Source: Tubulanus polymorphus (taxonomy: Eukaryota; Nemertea; Palaeonemertea; Tubulaniformes; Tubulanidae). From it: a stretch of 64,000 bases of DNA. The stretch spans positions 5,082,278-5,146,277 of the forward strand of contig NC_134030.1 of assembly GCF_964204645.1 (NCBI RefSeq). Reading direction: 5' to 3'. Position 1 is the stretch's first letter. Every line of letters begins with the position of its first letter. The translations under genes were made by a program, and so were the position numbers. The notes under the pieces are model-generated. The model was not told the origin of the DNA. It did not search any database and saw nothing but the letters and a program-made list of their open reading frames with translations. This document shows, in pieces, positions 23,374-34,897 of this stretch.

Positions 23374-25981
23374 GATGACTTTCTTTCGATTTTTTTTTGT
23401 TTTTTCTTTTTTATAAAATTTGTTTTCTTGCCTTCGAGGTCTAAAAAAATTTGAAACAGAATTTCACGACGGAATTCTAACAGACTAACGCCGCCATTTT
23501 TAATTCAGCCACCGTAAAAATCTACACTTTTTTATCGGCAATTTAAGTAAATTGAAAACCAGTCAGTCTCATAATTATAGCAGATTTAGATACTTAAATA
23601 TGTCTCCTATGATCTAGACCTGAAAAAACCAAAAAGTTACCTCTTTAAAACCGTGGATTCGAGCTTTTAAATAGACGACAAAACAATAAAATCAAACAAA
23701 CATAACAAAGTAGTTGCACTATCCGGCTCGAGGGAGCGCCACGAGACGGTTACTGATTTAGTTTAGCGGGCCGGATAATTGAATCAACCTAAATTCCGTC
23801 ATGCAACTCACAGCCGCCTTTATTTTTCCCCGCTCAGCTCCTAGAAGACTTTCTTTCTTGTCTTGGTAACTGCTTTAAAAATTTATGCAGTGGTCTTTAT
23901 TTCAATTATTTCATTCCATTAAACCTTAAATCTCGTTCCTCTCCTTTCGCATTTGATTCCAGTGCAACTTTAATGAAATTTAACATAACAAGAATTTTTT
24001 TCCATTATAGACAAAAATTTATTATTCTACAATATATTTCTTTTTGCAGCCGAGAATTAGAGAGCTTTTTGGCAATTTTGTTAATAGAGCACCTTAACAG
24101 AAAAATAGAGCTCTCCTTCAAACCAGCACACACACCATACACACCCCTGATATGTCAAACACTATTTTACAATAAAAAGTACACAAAATCTTCAGTTTTG
24201 TGGTATTAATTAGCTGCAAAGTCCTACGCCAAATGACAGAAAATAAAGTAGACCCTATTCAGATCCATTTTGAGGCTTAATTGAAAAATGCCACCAATTC
24301 TAAAATGCTTAATATACTTTAATATACTGGTAAGGATAGATAAATAAATTGAGAGCTGCCAAACTTAGAAGATCTGATTGAGACAATTCAGCATAATGTT
24401 ATGAGATTACAGAAGTAAAATAAGACAACGATACAACACAATTTAAATACATGTTAACATGGAATGTGTTTTGAGCAATGAACAAAATTACATAAATAAC
24501 AATAATACCAACGAAGAATAAAAGCACAGCCAGCCATATCAATTGTGATAACATTTGTGTTTGAATACCCAGTAATGTTACTCAGGAAACTTTCCATTTG
24601 TAACCTAATATTTCATCTGCCATTCACAGAGAATTCGAATAACACGCACTGGCTTCAGAATATAATCGGGCCTTTGCTTAAACTTACAAAAACCATCTCA
24701 TTAGTCTCACTAGTTCCACTCGTAAATAGATAACTCAGTCACATATTTCAGAGATCATCTTCACGTAAGTAAATTAAACTTTTAACTAATTACGCCAATA
24801 TGACGATGATTTTCACATGTGAAACTGAACAGTGATGGGAAATTTGAAATTAGAATTTATTTTCCTAGAATCGAAGCTAATACTGTTCAACATTTCTCAA
24901 TACAAGTTCTTTATGCGAGGATGTGAATATCAATGTGTAATGATGATGAACTTTCCATTCTGAAGGAAGCCCACGACTCAGTTGAGTATAAACACCTACC
25001 GATTCCTCAAATTACATGTGCGAGTTGAGACATGGTTTGGTAAATATCAATTCAACATGATGAATAAACACAAACTTATAAATGCTTTTTAGGCAAAACT
25101 ATCTACGGAAGACACTTTTTCTAAGCACTAAGCAATACGATTATGCAAGAAAATGAGATTGCTTATAAACGAAAAGGCCAGCTTATCAATAGTGGTTCTC
25201 GATAGAATCTAGAATCTCCATGACGTTTTTACTGGCAATGAAAAACTGTTTCATGATTAAGAAATGCAAAAAACTTATGATCAAGCACAACAAATGTCTT
25301 CATGGTTGACATTGACAACATCCACTTTTAAGTGCTAACAGCAGCAAATATTCTTGTGGAAAAATATGACTTTTCAGAAAGCACAACCGGTAATGAGGAC
25401 CATTCAATATGAGTAATAATATACTTATATAATCAATCTATCCACAAAACACGATCATTTGCCAAAGGAGGCATCCGTAAATTCCGAAATCATGATCAAT
25501 ATCATCAATTCCGAGCTCATGACAATCGAACAACAAGAATACTTATGTTGTTGTCACTCAAGAGATTCTAGTGTTCATAGGAAAATACGATGTGTAGAAA
25601 AAACAATGAGAATATCGCACAAGTAATACATATATACATAAATTATATGAGTACATGTATCGGTTATTCTATTGGAAGCGTATTTTCGTGGGTATACAAT
25701 CTATTTCCTTTTTTTTAAACTATCTACAATTTCATCCAGTATTGAAAGGATTGAACAGAGGATGAGGAGGTATGGTAGGTTTAGATTGTGTCAATCAATA
25801 ACTATATTCATATTAGGGCAATAATTATACAATAAACAATATTCCGTCAATGCTCAGACCTGATATGTTTTCGCTAATGAATCATGTCGAAGATAAGATA
25901 TGTTCCAGAAAACGCGATTATCAACTGAGAAATGTTTAACAGACAGCCAGGCATCCATCTTGGCGTGGCACTGTGTCACCA
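23374..25981. other. Spacer: BTG promoter side and 3' flank of the zinc-binding-like gene
   Basis: No exon is recognised. The BTG side (23,374-23,520) contains a T-rich leader and, on the minus strand, AAAATGGCGGC (from GCCGCCATTTT), as often seen near transcription starts. The other side is AT-rich and probably holds the 3' UTR of the 25,982-27,621 gene. Confidence 0.4.
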
Positions 25982-27621
25982 TCAGTGGAGTCCTTCCTCT
26001 TCTAACTGCACTAGTTTTCGTATAACTACATGTCGAATATCAATTTCTTCTTTCAAACTGAAATTCTTCTGTAACAAGTCGACAAGCTCGGATGAGATAC
26101 CTGAAACATAGTTGCCGGTAGATTGAAACAAGCTGAAAATCTAAGTCAAAATTTCAGGGCAACGCCCTTCATTGGTACAGCCTCTAGGCTTAGGGATATC
26201 CTTTCAATCATTAACAGGTTGTCAAAATCTACAGATATATATACACTACCATACAGTAAACAGTCCTATATATTGTGAAATAAATCATTATTATTATCAA
26301 TATCATTATCAATAATAATCAATAACCTTTGGTTTCTAAACCCCTTTGCCATGAACACATTATAATGCATTATGTTATCATCACAGGAGAAAATTACATA
26401 TTTTGCACTGTATCTCCTATGCGTGGGCACAATATGAATTGTTCCATTACATAAATACGTACAATGAACCCTTTGGTCAAGCATGTTTTTCTGTAAACGC
26501 AGTTCATCCACTTTCAGCAGTTTCACTGAAAAAAGAAGTCAATAATAGTCAGAAGGTAATAGTATAATTGAACAGTGAATATACTCACAAAGTACCAATG
26601 ATGAAAAATACTTACAATCAACAGTTGTATTCAATGTTTTCTGATTGACGGTTTCATTGTGTATACATTCGTTATCAATTCGTTTCACATGTTGATTATC
26701 CAGACATTCACTGGATTCGTCATTATCCTCCTCATCATCGCGTGACTTCGGCGAGTATGACTTCCAATCTTGTAAAGACACCGCATCCGAACTATCGACC
26801 GTGATCACCAGGTGGCGCTCTTCGTACGGTTTCACCGTCTGCCAGAGGTCCTCGTCGAAGTCGCCGAGATCGGATGTAGATACCCCGCCGTGTAGTAGCT
26901 GATATTCCATCACTTTTCGGTTGGTTTTCTTCGCGTTATCGCTTGCGGACGAGGTCGCGCGATAGCTGACTTCATGTCGCGAATACGCGTCTTTTTGCGA
27001 CGTCAAATTCGACAACGACGCCGATAAAAAGGCGCCATCTGACATCGATCGTTGGCGTCGTTTCTGTTGCGGAGTTCCGCACGGTTGGTAATCGGTCGAG
27101 TGACGAGTTTTCGTCGATTGTTTCGATAACAGCGACGACGTGCTGCGTCGATGTTGATTATCTCCGCCGACGAGGAATCCATCTCGAATCACGTTTATAA
27201 TCCGTCCGCTCGTCGGTTTCAACCGGCGCGCCGAATAAACCTCGGCGATGCTCTCCGACAATCGTTTACGGATAATAAACGGACTTACCGTCGGACTCGT
27301 CGTCGAACCGTCGCTGCTTGCTCCCGGACTCGGTGTTCGGCGGTAATCGTTATTAATACTTTCCGACGATAATAGATGGCGACTCGTGTGACATACTTCG
27401 TGAGCTTTACGGAAGCAATAATGATGCGCTATGTAGTTATGATGGATGACTTCGGGTAGAGAATTATAACCAGTTTTGATCGGTGCGATGACCGGGTTTA
27501 AACATATATCACAGGGTTCGATCTTTTCACCGGTGTCGCGGCCGCACAAATCACAGCATTTATCGTCGAGGGCTATTGTTTCGAAGCAGGTTTCATCCGG
27601 CTCATTCCTAGTAGATGACAT
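25982..27621 (-). CDS. Unrecognised protein with Cys/His-rich N-terminus and C-terminal coiled coil
   Basis: Three exons, 27621-26616, 26525-26463 and 26100-25982, are in phase (1 and 1) and give 395 residues. The start is the first in-frame ATG (MSSTRNEPDE). The N-terminus has paired metal-ligand candidates: C23-x2-C26, C37-x2-C40, H60/H61, H66/H67, C69 and C77, which suggests a zinc-binding fold. The middle (about 80-330) is Ser/Thr/Arg-rich and disordered-looking, with SPFIIRKRLSES, RRQRSMSDGAFLS and an acidic DDEEDNDESSE patch. The last 60 residues (VDELRLQKNMLDQR, ELVDLLQKNFSLKEEIDIR, LVQLEEEG) look like a conserved coiled coil. I do not recognise the family. Exon 2 uses a GTACGT donor. 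A shorter version that reads on through exon 1 is possible but would lose the coiled coil. Confidence 0.72.
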
Positions 27622-28432
27622 CGTTTTGCCTTCTCTCAAACGTCAAACGCATTCTTCTTTCCTGAAAGAAGGAATTCTAGATTCTTCAATTAAAGGAATC
27701 TGATGATTCTTCAATTAACCCTTTCGGTGCATCCACACTGCAGTGTACAAATCGATGATAGACTTTGCATACTGCATCACGGTGTATTGATATCATAAGT
27801 AATCAGTTTTTATCTCTATCTAAACATCCACAATCAATAAGTAAGTGTAATGTACTATACACTACTACATCACAGATGTAGTAGTGAATATGCCTTATTA
27901 TTCTGATAGTAGAGGCCTTATTATTAACTGACGGCACCACATTCACTGAATTGGCAGTATAATAGGGTGTTTCTGAATATAAACGTGTGCTTGCCTACCT
28001 TAAGTCTATTCGTGACGGCACTATATAACAGAAACTATTGGAAAATAGCATATTTCTAGCAAAATCTACAAAAAGGAGATAATATTTTAAAATTTCTGTC
28101 AATCGTGGCCGTCCGCCATTTTGTACATATACATCCCGGTCACATGACTTAAGTGGGCGAAAATTAGTCTCGGAAATTATCAAAAATTTGTTTCACAATT
28201 TCATCATTGAAAGTCTTTGAATTGGTTTAAATCCAGTTTTCACTGAATTAATATTTAACATTTATTTCAAATAAAAATGTGAAAAAAATAATCCAAATCT
28301 CGCGACGACCGTCGGAGATTCTCGTTTCTATTAGCAACGCACCAAGCATTTACCTCAGTAACAGTTTTCCTGCTGAATTTGTTGTTGCCAGTACTCTTTT
28401 ACCGTTCACTTGACTGAATAAAACCGACGAAA
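27622..28432. promoter_or_regulatory. Divergent intergenic region between the orphan zinc-type gene and RSPH1
   Basis: 811 bases separate the two start codons, so a shared or back-to-back promoter is plausible. No coding signal is seen. It contains an RFX X-box-like element near the RSPH1 side, annotated separately. Confidence 0.5.
28324..28338 (+). promoter_or_regulatory. X-box-like RFX site upstream of RSPH1
   Basis: GTTTCTATTAGCAAC has one perfect RFX half-site (AGCAAC) and a weaker inverted half-site (GTTTCT) with a 3-base spacer. It lies about 95 bases before the RSPH1 ATG, the usual place for X-boxes in ciliary genes. The first half deviates at two positions, so occupancy is uncertain. 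Confidence 0.4.
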
Positions 28433-31400
28433 ATGTCTGATTTAGGATCCGAAGAATACGAAGAAGAACAAGGACCATATTTAGGAGTGAGTAGTTAAAT
28501 TCTATCAGTAAAAAACGAAAAATCTAAAAAAAGTAGAAAAGACAGGCAGGACAGGTGCAACAATGTCAATGTCATCAATCAAATTATATAGGCCTAATTA
28601 TTGATTGACTTGACAACAAATGAATTGATATCAATAAATTAAGTATTCTTTCAAAAACTCAAGTCAGTTCAGACACAAGCTAAGATTTCTTTTTTTTTAA
28701 AGTCAGTTAACTGCCTTACTTTTTGCTGCCAGCAGCCGGGCTGACCTGTAGAGTGGGTGAGCTTTAGATCGTAGCCGCCTTGGATTTGATGAAATTGAAA
28801 TCATCCATAGTCAGTTTTCAGGTCATCTTTCCATGGTGGCCCTTTTGGTTTAACTAGGCCTACTTGATTCTGTCTGCCCCACTTCGTAAAGCCAGGGCCA
28901 GGGGTAAGGGTTGATGATTTATGCGGTCGCTTCTGAATTCTAATTGAATCTTCGAATCTTAATCAGGAATACGACGGAGAAAGAAATGAAAATGAAGAGA
29001 GACATGGACACGGTAAAGCCACGCTACCAAATGGCGATACGTACGAGGGAATGTACGAAAACAACAAACGGAATGGACAAGGAACGTACCGGTTTAAAAA
29101 TGGGGCTCGTTACATCGGAGAATACATGAAAAATAAGAAACACGGCCAGGGAACTTTCATCTATCCAGATGGCAGCAAATATGAAGGTGTGTTTAACTGA
29201 TCGATGAAATTAACATTGTCCTTGAAATAGAGTAGAACCTCCTTAATTTCGCATTATTTGGGTTCATGAGAAATCCGGATAATTCGTCATCATAGTTTAC
29301 ATGCATTTACAAGGTGGACCATAAATTGTATCTGGATTAGATCAAAATATGGATCAGATCTCATGGTACCGGTATATAAGAACTCTATTGATTTTGATGT
29401 TAATCGCTTTCAATATGGTTGATTGGTAGCCAGTTAGTTCGAAAAGGATTATTGAATCATATTCATGTACATGAGAAATTCGATTCATTTAGCATATAAT
29501 TTTTGAATAGAACCATAAGGATAGAATTCACAGAATTTCAAATATTTTATACCTATATATAAGTCAATTTCAATTTGAATAATCTTGGGCGACAGTTCGA
29601 ATGCTGCAATTTGTACCGATCACACCTTGGCGTAGTGGTACCAATTATCAAAACAAGTTGGAGACCCCAACCTGCTAAGTAAAAAACCCATTATTTCCCT
29701 TCCGTCTTTTCCTTGAAAAGATTTGTACTCCTTTTGAAAAAGACCTTGATATATCTAGAATTGAAATAATGACGACATATTTATTTTCTGTGTTTACAGG
29801 TAGCTGGGTTGATGATCAGCGACACGGATTTGGTAAATACACATACGTGAATGCCGATTATTACGAAGGTGAATGGCAGAGCCACCTACGTCACGGTCAG
29901 GGAGTTTACCTGTACTCAGAGACCGGGTCTAAATATTCAGGAACGTGGAAAGAAGGGAAACAAGAAGGACACGGGGAACTGATCCACGCTAATCATAAAT
30001 ATGTCGGCGTTTTCAAGGATGGACGTGTAAGTGGCTCCCTCAATTCACATTTGATGAATAACAAGGTTTTTTTTAAATCTTAAAATAGGGATTCCCTATA
30101 GGATTAAATTTCGCTGTTATTTATTTGGCTGGTAAATTTTGTTTGATTTTTTGATTGAGTGTCCCATACAGACCCACCACACCTGCCGGGAGCGAAACAG
30201 GCGGTTTGATTTTGAAATCGGAAATCGAAGTACAAATTTAGTTGTGTGATCGCCAGTCGAATTTTTTTTTCTAAAATCTAAGTTCATAATTGGAAATTCG
30301 GTTCCGGTTCATTCAAACAATCTTCCATTCAGTCTGAACCGGCAAGCAACTGATTGGGGTGAATTTTCTTGGCTGCTTATTTAATACATCGAGATTTTGG
30401 AAATAGCAATATTACAAGGTTGAAGATAATAACAAGGTTTTAATGGTTAATAGAACATGGGATGCTATGATAATCACTGTTATCCATAATTCATTGTTAG
30501 ATGTCAAAAAGATGCTGAGACGATACAATATTTTTGTTTTAGATGGATGGAAAAGGAAAATATGTTTTTGATATTGGATGTCAACAGCATGGTGAATATA
30601 TCCCTGTCGAGCAGGTAAGTTGCTTAGTTTGTCTACCGAGAAAAGCTGCTGTTGCTATTGTAACGATTACTGGTCGTTTGGATTTAAAGTAATCTAACTG
30701 TGATTAATTTGTGTAGCTTTCATCAAAAAGTGGAAAAATTGCTAAAGAATTTATTAAAGAACTTATCCAGAAAGTAAGAAGCATGTACTGAAATTTTTGA
30801 TTGTTTACTTTTCTTCAATTGAGAAGGAAAAGAAACATCACCAAGCATGTCACAGATTGCAATGTCTCACTTCATTTTCACTTTTTCCATCTTAGTAAAT
30901 GACAATTAGACATCTAATTGACAATTAGAAGTAATTGGGACACATTTATGCCAAGATTACATAGGTTTTACCATTGTTGAATAGTTTAGTGAAAACATCA
31001 TTTTTTAAGGCTGGTGAAGAGAAGGAAGGTGGTGAAGAGGAACAACAGGCTATCATCATTCCGAAATGGCAGGCGGGTAAAGTGACTGAGATAACGCTGG
31101 AAGAACCTGAGGATGATCTAGAAGATGAACCTACTGCGGCAGTTGAGGAAACTGAAGGCGAACAACAACCAGCTGCCGAGGGTCAGGAAGCTGTAACTGA
31201 ACAATGTAAGTTTCCTTCGTAGACATGTAAATTTAGCAGCTTATTTTAGTTCAAGTAATCTTCACACGTTTCTAATTGATACTAGTTATACAATTAGTTG
31301 CTAGGAACAGTAGTACTGAAAACAAACATGGATGATTGGAAATTTTGTTGTCGTTCTCTCAAAAGTCAAAATACCTATACGGTATGGATAGTAGTGGGGA

Positions 31401-32880
31401 ATTTCAAAGATTTTTTGGACAGACTTTGATTTTCCATGCTCCTCCTCAACGCCGTATCTGGTTGGTCTTTAATTCTACTGAGTCTACTAAAGTTTGTTGT
31501 AGATATTATACGATACCTTACATTTTGAGTCCAATTTTTTCTTTATAACCTATTAACCTTTCACCTGTAATTTAACTAGAGACATAATTTTATTCTAGGA
31601 TTTACTAATACCGTAATTTACCTTTAATCTGGTGAGTGGAAATGATGTGTTAAACCTTGATTATTGATAATTGGTTCCCGTAATCTTATATATAATTGAA
31701 TCGCATTACTTTCAATACTGCAATCATTTTAACAGAAAAAAAATAAGAAAAAAATTCTAAATTGAAAAATCAGAAAAAAAAGGTACCAGTTCATCGTTTG
31801 ATTGAATTTTAATTTTCAACGTCCTTTGCATTTTGTGAATGCAGAGCCGTCGGAACTTTTTTGCTTAACAAAAATTTTCTATGCATTTTTCAAAAGCACG
31901 CTGTACCGCCGAGCAGCTCGTCGTTTTCTGTACTAGGTGGTTGGCCTCAACTCTTCTCATGCTTCTGTGAATGAGACCGTGAAATGGGGGATCCTTCAGA
32001 AATAAGCCTCACCTCTGAAAAATTCCTTCCGACGGCCCTGCAATGTATATAATTAGTCCTAATGAGCAGCTTACTTTATCGGCCCCAAATTATAAACAGT
32101 ACCAGGGGCCAGTACTTAAGATTTTACCAGTGGATAGTTGACATAGTGACAGTTAAAAGTTTGTTGTTACATGGTATTCATTGGCCAGTTATCTTTAACT
32201 CACTTTTGAGCAACTGGCCCCATGGTGCTGTTATTCATTTTGTGTCCAACCCGCGATTGTAAGCCGACTCATGCAGTACATTGATCATTATTACCAGTGT
32301 TTCCCTGCATTTTCCTGTGTCAGATTCTTTAATTGTTCAAGAGTTGTTTTTGTTGTCGTTTTCTTGGGTGTTTGCATTTTTTTTATCATTTTGTGTTGAA
32401 TACTTTTTAATTGTCATCGAGGACCCTCTATGAACGAACTTAAGAAATTCTCTTAAATTATCTTCCATGATTCGTGGAAGAAAATGTAATACTAGTAATG
32501 AGTTAGTTGGTGAAAGAAAGAGTAAGAATATGTTGGTAACATTAGTATTACATCAGGGTCCAGTTCCAGTGGTTTACAGTTAACTATGAGTTAAAGGCTG
32601 GAGTTTACTGGAATTTGAATTTTATTCATCATCTAAATATTTATTTACAGCTGAAGAAAAACCTGTTGAGGAAACTGAAGCATCAGGAGAGACTACAGCA
32701 TCAGCAACAGAGGGTGAACAACCCCCAGCAGAGACGCAAGAAGATGAACCCCAGCCTCCGGAAGATGCAGCAGCCGAAGACACTCCTCCAGCAGATAATC
32801 AAACTGAAGACGCACCTGTCGATGATGCACCTGCGGAACAAGCAGCAGATGCACCTGCTGCAGATCAGACTGAGGAATAA
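28433..32880 (+). CDS. RSPH1: Radial spoke head protein 1 homolog
   Basis: MORN-repeat component of the radial spoke head in motile 9+2 cilia and flagella. Exons: 28433-28486, 28967-29186, 29800-30026, 30543-30614, an optional 30717-30773, 31010-31205 and 32651-32880. That is 351 residues with the 57-base exon and 332 without; human RSPH1 has 309. The N-terminus [12 protein letters not shown] is almost as in vertebrates. About six MORN repeats follow ([100 protein letters not shown]). [14 protein letters not shown], the [11 protein letters not shown] segment and an acidic Glu/Pro/Ala-rich tail complete it. The phase-0 extra exon encodes a lysine-rich 19-residue insert. Confidence 0.95.
32105..32222. 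mobile_element. GGGGCCAGT-ended MITE in the last RSPH1 intron
   Basis: It begins GGGGCCAGTACTTAAG and ends with the complement of GGGGCCAGTTGCTCAAAAG, so the 10-base termini are inverted. It is related to the elements at 2,026 and 9,923, and a partial relative (CAGGGTCCAGTTCCAGTGG) lies at about 32,554. Confidence 0.5.
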
Positions 32881-33031
32881 CGAATGCTATTTTACGAGTG
32901 GACTCAATTATTGTCCTCGCATACCAGGGCCTGATTTCTGTGGATTAACTCCTGGTATGTGAGGACGATTAGTGAACTTGGCACAGGGTGAATGAAACAT
33001 TTTTTGCGACTTATGAGATTTGAAGTGTTAG

Positions 33032-33054
33032 AATAAACACTCAATAGCAATAAA
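33032..33054 (+). terminator. RSPH1 poly(A) signals
   Basis: Two AATAAA hexamers, at 33032 and 33049, about 150 bases past the RSPH1 stop. Confidence 0.65.
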
Positions 33055-33317
33055 TATCCGTCCGTACTTGAAAATTGTTAAATATTGAATATTGATTATT
33101 TATTGTTGTAATCCATATTGATTATGACGTGTAGTTTCTAATTCCAATTTTGTTTTATTCAACATTTACATAATTGGTGATAAATATAAGAACCATCCAT
33201 TTCTCCTGATGCTTCAGTTTCCATTATGATGTTATGTAAATTATTTTCATCGAAGATTTGTATTTTTATTAAAATTTATTGAAAATCGTCACACAAATTT
33301 CAGTCTTAAAGCGTTGA

Positions 33318-33323
33318 TTTATT
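33318..33323 (-). terminator. Poly(A) signal of the secreted Cys-rich gene
   Basis: AATAAA on the minus strand about 46 bases past the proposed stop at 33,369-33,371. It supports the two-exon model. Confidence 0.5.
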
Positions 33324-33368
33324 TTCAGAAATTCTCTTCAAATTGGTTCTCGTTGTAGTTATTGGCCT

Positions 33369-34350
33369 TCAATTGTTGTGCTTCTTATTCATGTGTCTTC
33401 TATTCCACCGGTTGTTGCTAGTGCACTCGATGTTTGCTACAGGATCCAGATAACCGTGACACCTGAAGTTAGAACAGAAATGGATATTGCCACCACGATG
33501 ACCGAGGACAAGATAAAACAACAGTGGGGAATATTAAAAGCCACGATTTAATTTTTTCTCGGAAAATACTCTCATAAGTTTGAACCTTAACAGAATACCG
33601 ACAAGTCTTCAATAAGCTTACTCGAAACAATTAAAGGCGGGCGTAGGTCGGGCTTGCGACGGCTTGCGACTGCCAGCGACGATCGCGTCGCAACGACTCA
33701 CCGACATACGCTACCTTGCGACTGCCAGCGACGGGTTGCGACTGCCAGCGACGCCAGTCGCAATGAGTCGCACATGTTCTACTTTTGCGACGCGACGCGA
33801 CCGTCGCAACCGACCTGCGTGCTATTGCGACTGGCAGTAACTAGTCGCACACAGTCGCTGACAACCGCATCGCAACCGACTTGCGCGGCCACTCGTGACG
33901 CAACGCGACGATCGCGTCGCGTCGCAAGGCCGACCTACGCCCGGCTTAAGCGCGAAAAACAGATTTTCTTTCGTAGATTAGGCTACTTTTTCTTATTCGT
34001 GTTATATGTGAAGCTTACTTGCAGAAGTCTTGTGAACAGATCCGGTACGGCATTGCCGAACATCTTTTCATCGGATCGTTGGACAGATACGAACCCTTTA
34101 CAAGACACGGTTTGTTCTTTTTGATCATGCACATCTCCAGACAAACGTTTGGTCTGTCGCTGTCCAGTTGTTTGCAATCATCGTTTGTCGTACAAGGCGG
34201 ACAGTTCTTCGGTATTCTGATGGTCAGGTTATATTTGACGTATTCCTGGTTAGGGTCGATAGGAAGCCTATATTCGGGCTGCATCGACGAGATGGACTCG
34301 TGTTGTGCAAACGACATTAATACGACGAAAAATGTGTGAGCAGTCCCCAT
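33369..34350 (-). CDS. Small secreted cysteine-rich protein (function unknown)
   Basis: Two exons, 34350-34019 and 33462-33369, give 141 residues. Exon 1 begins MGTAHTFFVVLMSFAQHES, a short hydrophobic signal peptide, and then has nine cysteines, including NCPPC, NDDC and CLEMC. Read on without splicing it would stop one codon past FCK, but that TAA lies inside a good donor (AA then GTAAGC). Joining to the acceptor at 33,463 (CTTCAG) keeps the frame and adds CHGYLDPVANIEC, two more Cys, before a basic tail and stop. There is one N-glycosylation site (NLT). The spacing matches no family I can name. A TTAA-flanked element occupies the intron. The unspliced 110-residue form is the alternative. 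Confidence 0.55.
33635..33945. mobile_element. GC-rich MITE flanked by TTAA
   Basis: TTAA occurs at both borders (33631-33634 and 33946-33949). The termini are inverted: GGCGGGCGTAGGTCGGGCTT at the left and GCCGGGCGTAGGTCGGCCTT read inward from the right. Within it GCGACTGCCAGCGAC and its complement repeat many times, so the element is strongly self-complementary and far more GC-rich than its surroundings. TTAA duplications are typical of piggyBac or Kolobok families. The long plus-strand open frame starting at 33,654 is a by-product of this repeat. Confidence 0.85.
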
Positions 34351-34897
34351 AGTGCACTAAGATTTCTAAAAATTACAATTACAATGATAATTCCGTTAAA
34401 GTTTCACCCAGTTGTTTTCAGTCAGTAGACGCCCGACTGCTGAAAATATATATCGTCACGAATTTCTAAAAGTTTTATATGTGCAGCGCTACCCCCAGAA
34501 GAGAGAAAGAAATCCTACCTTCAAACTCTAATCACAAAAAAACTAATGATTTCTTTCTTTGCAGCGTGTTTTATTATAGCTACCGTTGCGCGGCAGGTGC
34601 AGTTATTGCCATTAAACTGAACATCTTTTATTTCATTAATCGTCTCGGATTAATCAAAGATTCAGAAATATTACCGGAAAACTTATCGCCAGAATCATTC
34701 ACTAAGCAGTATAGTGCAAGAAAATGATTGCTTTTTTTCTTGATATTTTATGGCTTGTTGCATGACACATAAACATGAAATAATTGTGTTGGATTATTGT
34801 GCAATACAGATACACATAAGAAATAGTTAATTTGGTCACGTTGTTATTGAAAATTGACAGCTCCTATCATCTGGGAAGAGGTGGATTTTTTCACGAA
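34351..34897. other. Spacer between the secreted Cys-rich gene and the GPCR
   Basis: Probably the promoter of the Cys-rich gene and the 3' UTR of the GPCR. No exon or repeat is recognised. Confidence 0.4.

Noticed and set aside
33654-34124. 156-codon plus-strand frame
   Set aside because: Its first two thirds are the GCGAC-rich transposable element and the rest is antisense to the secreted Cys-rich gene.
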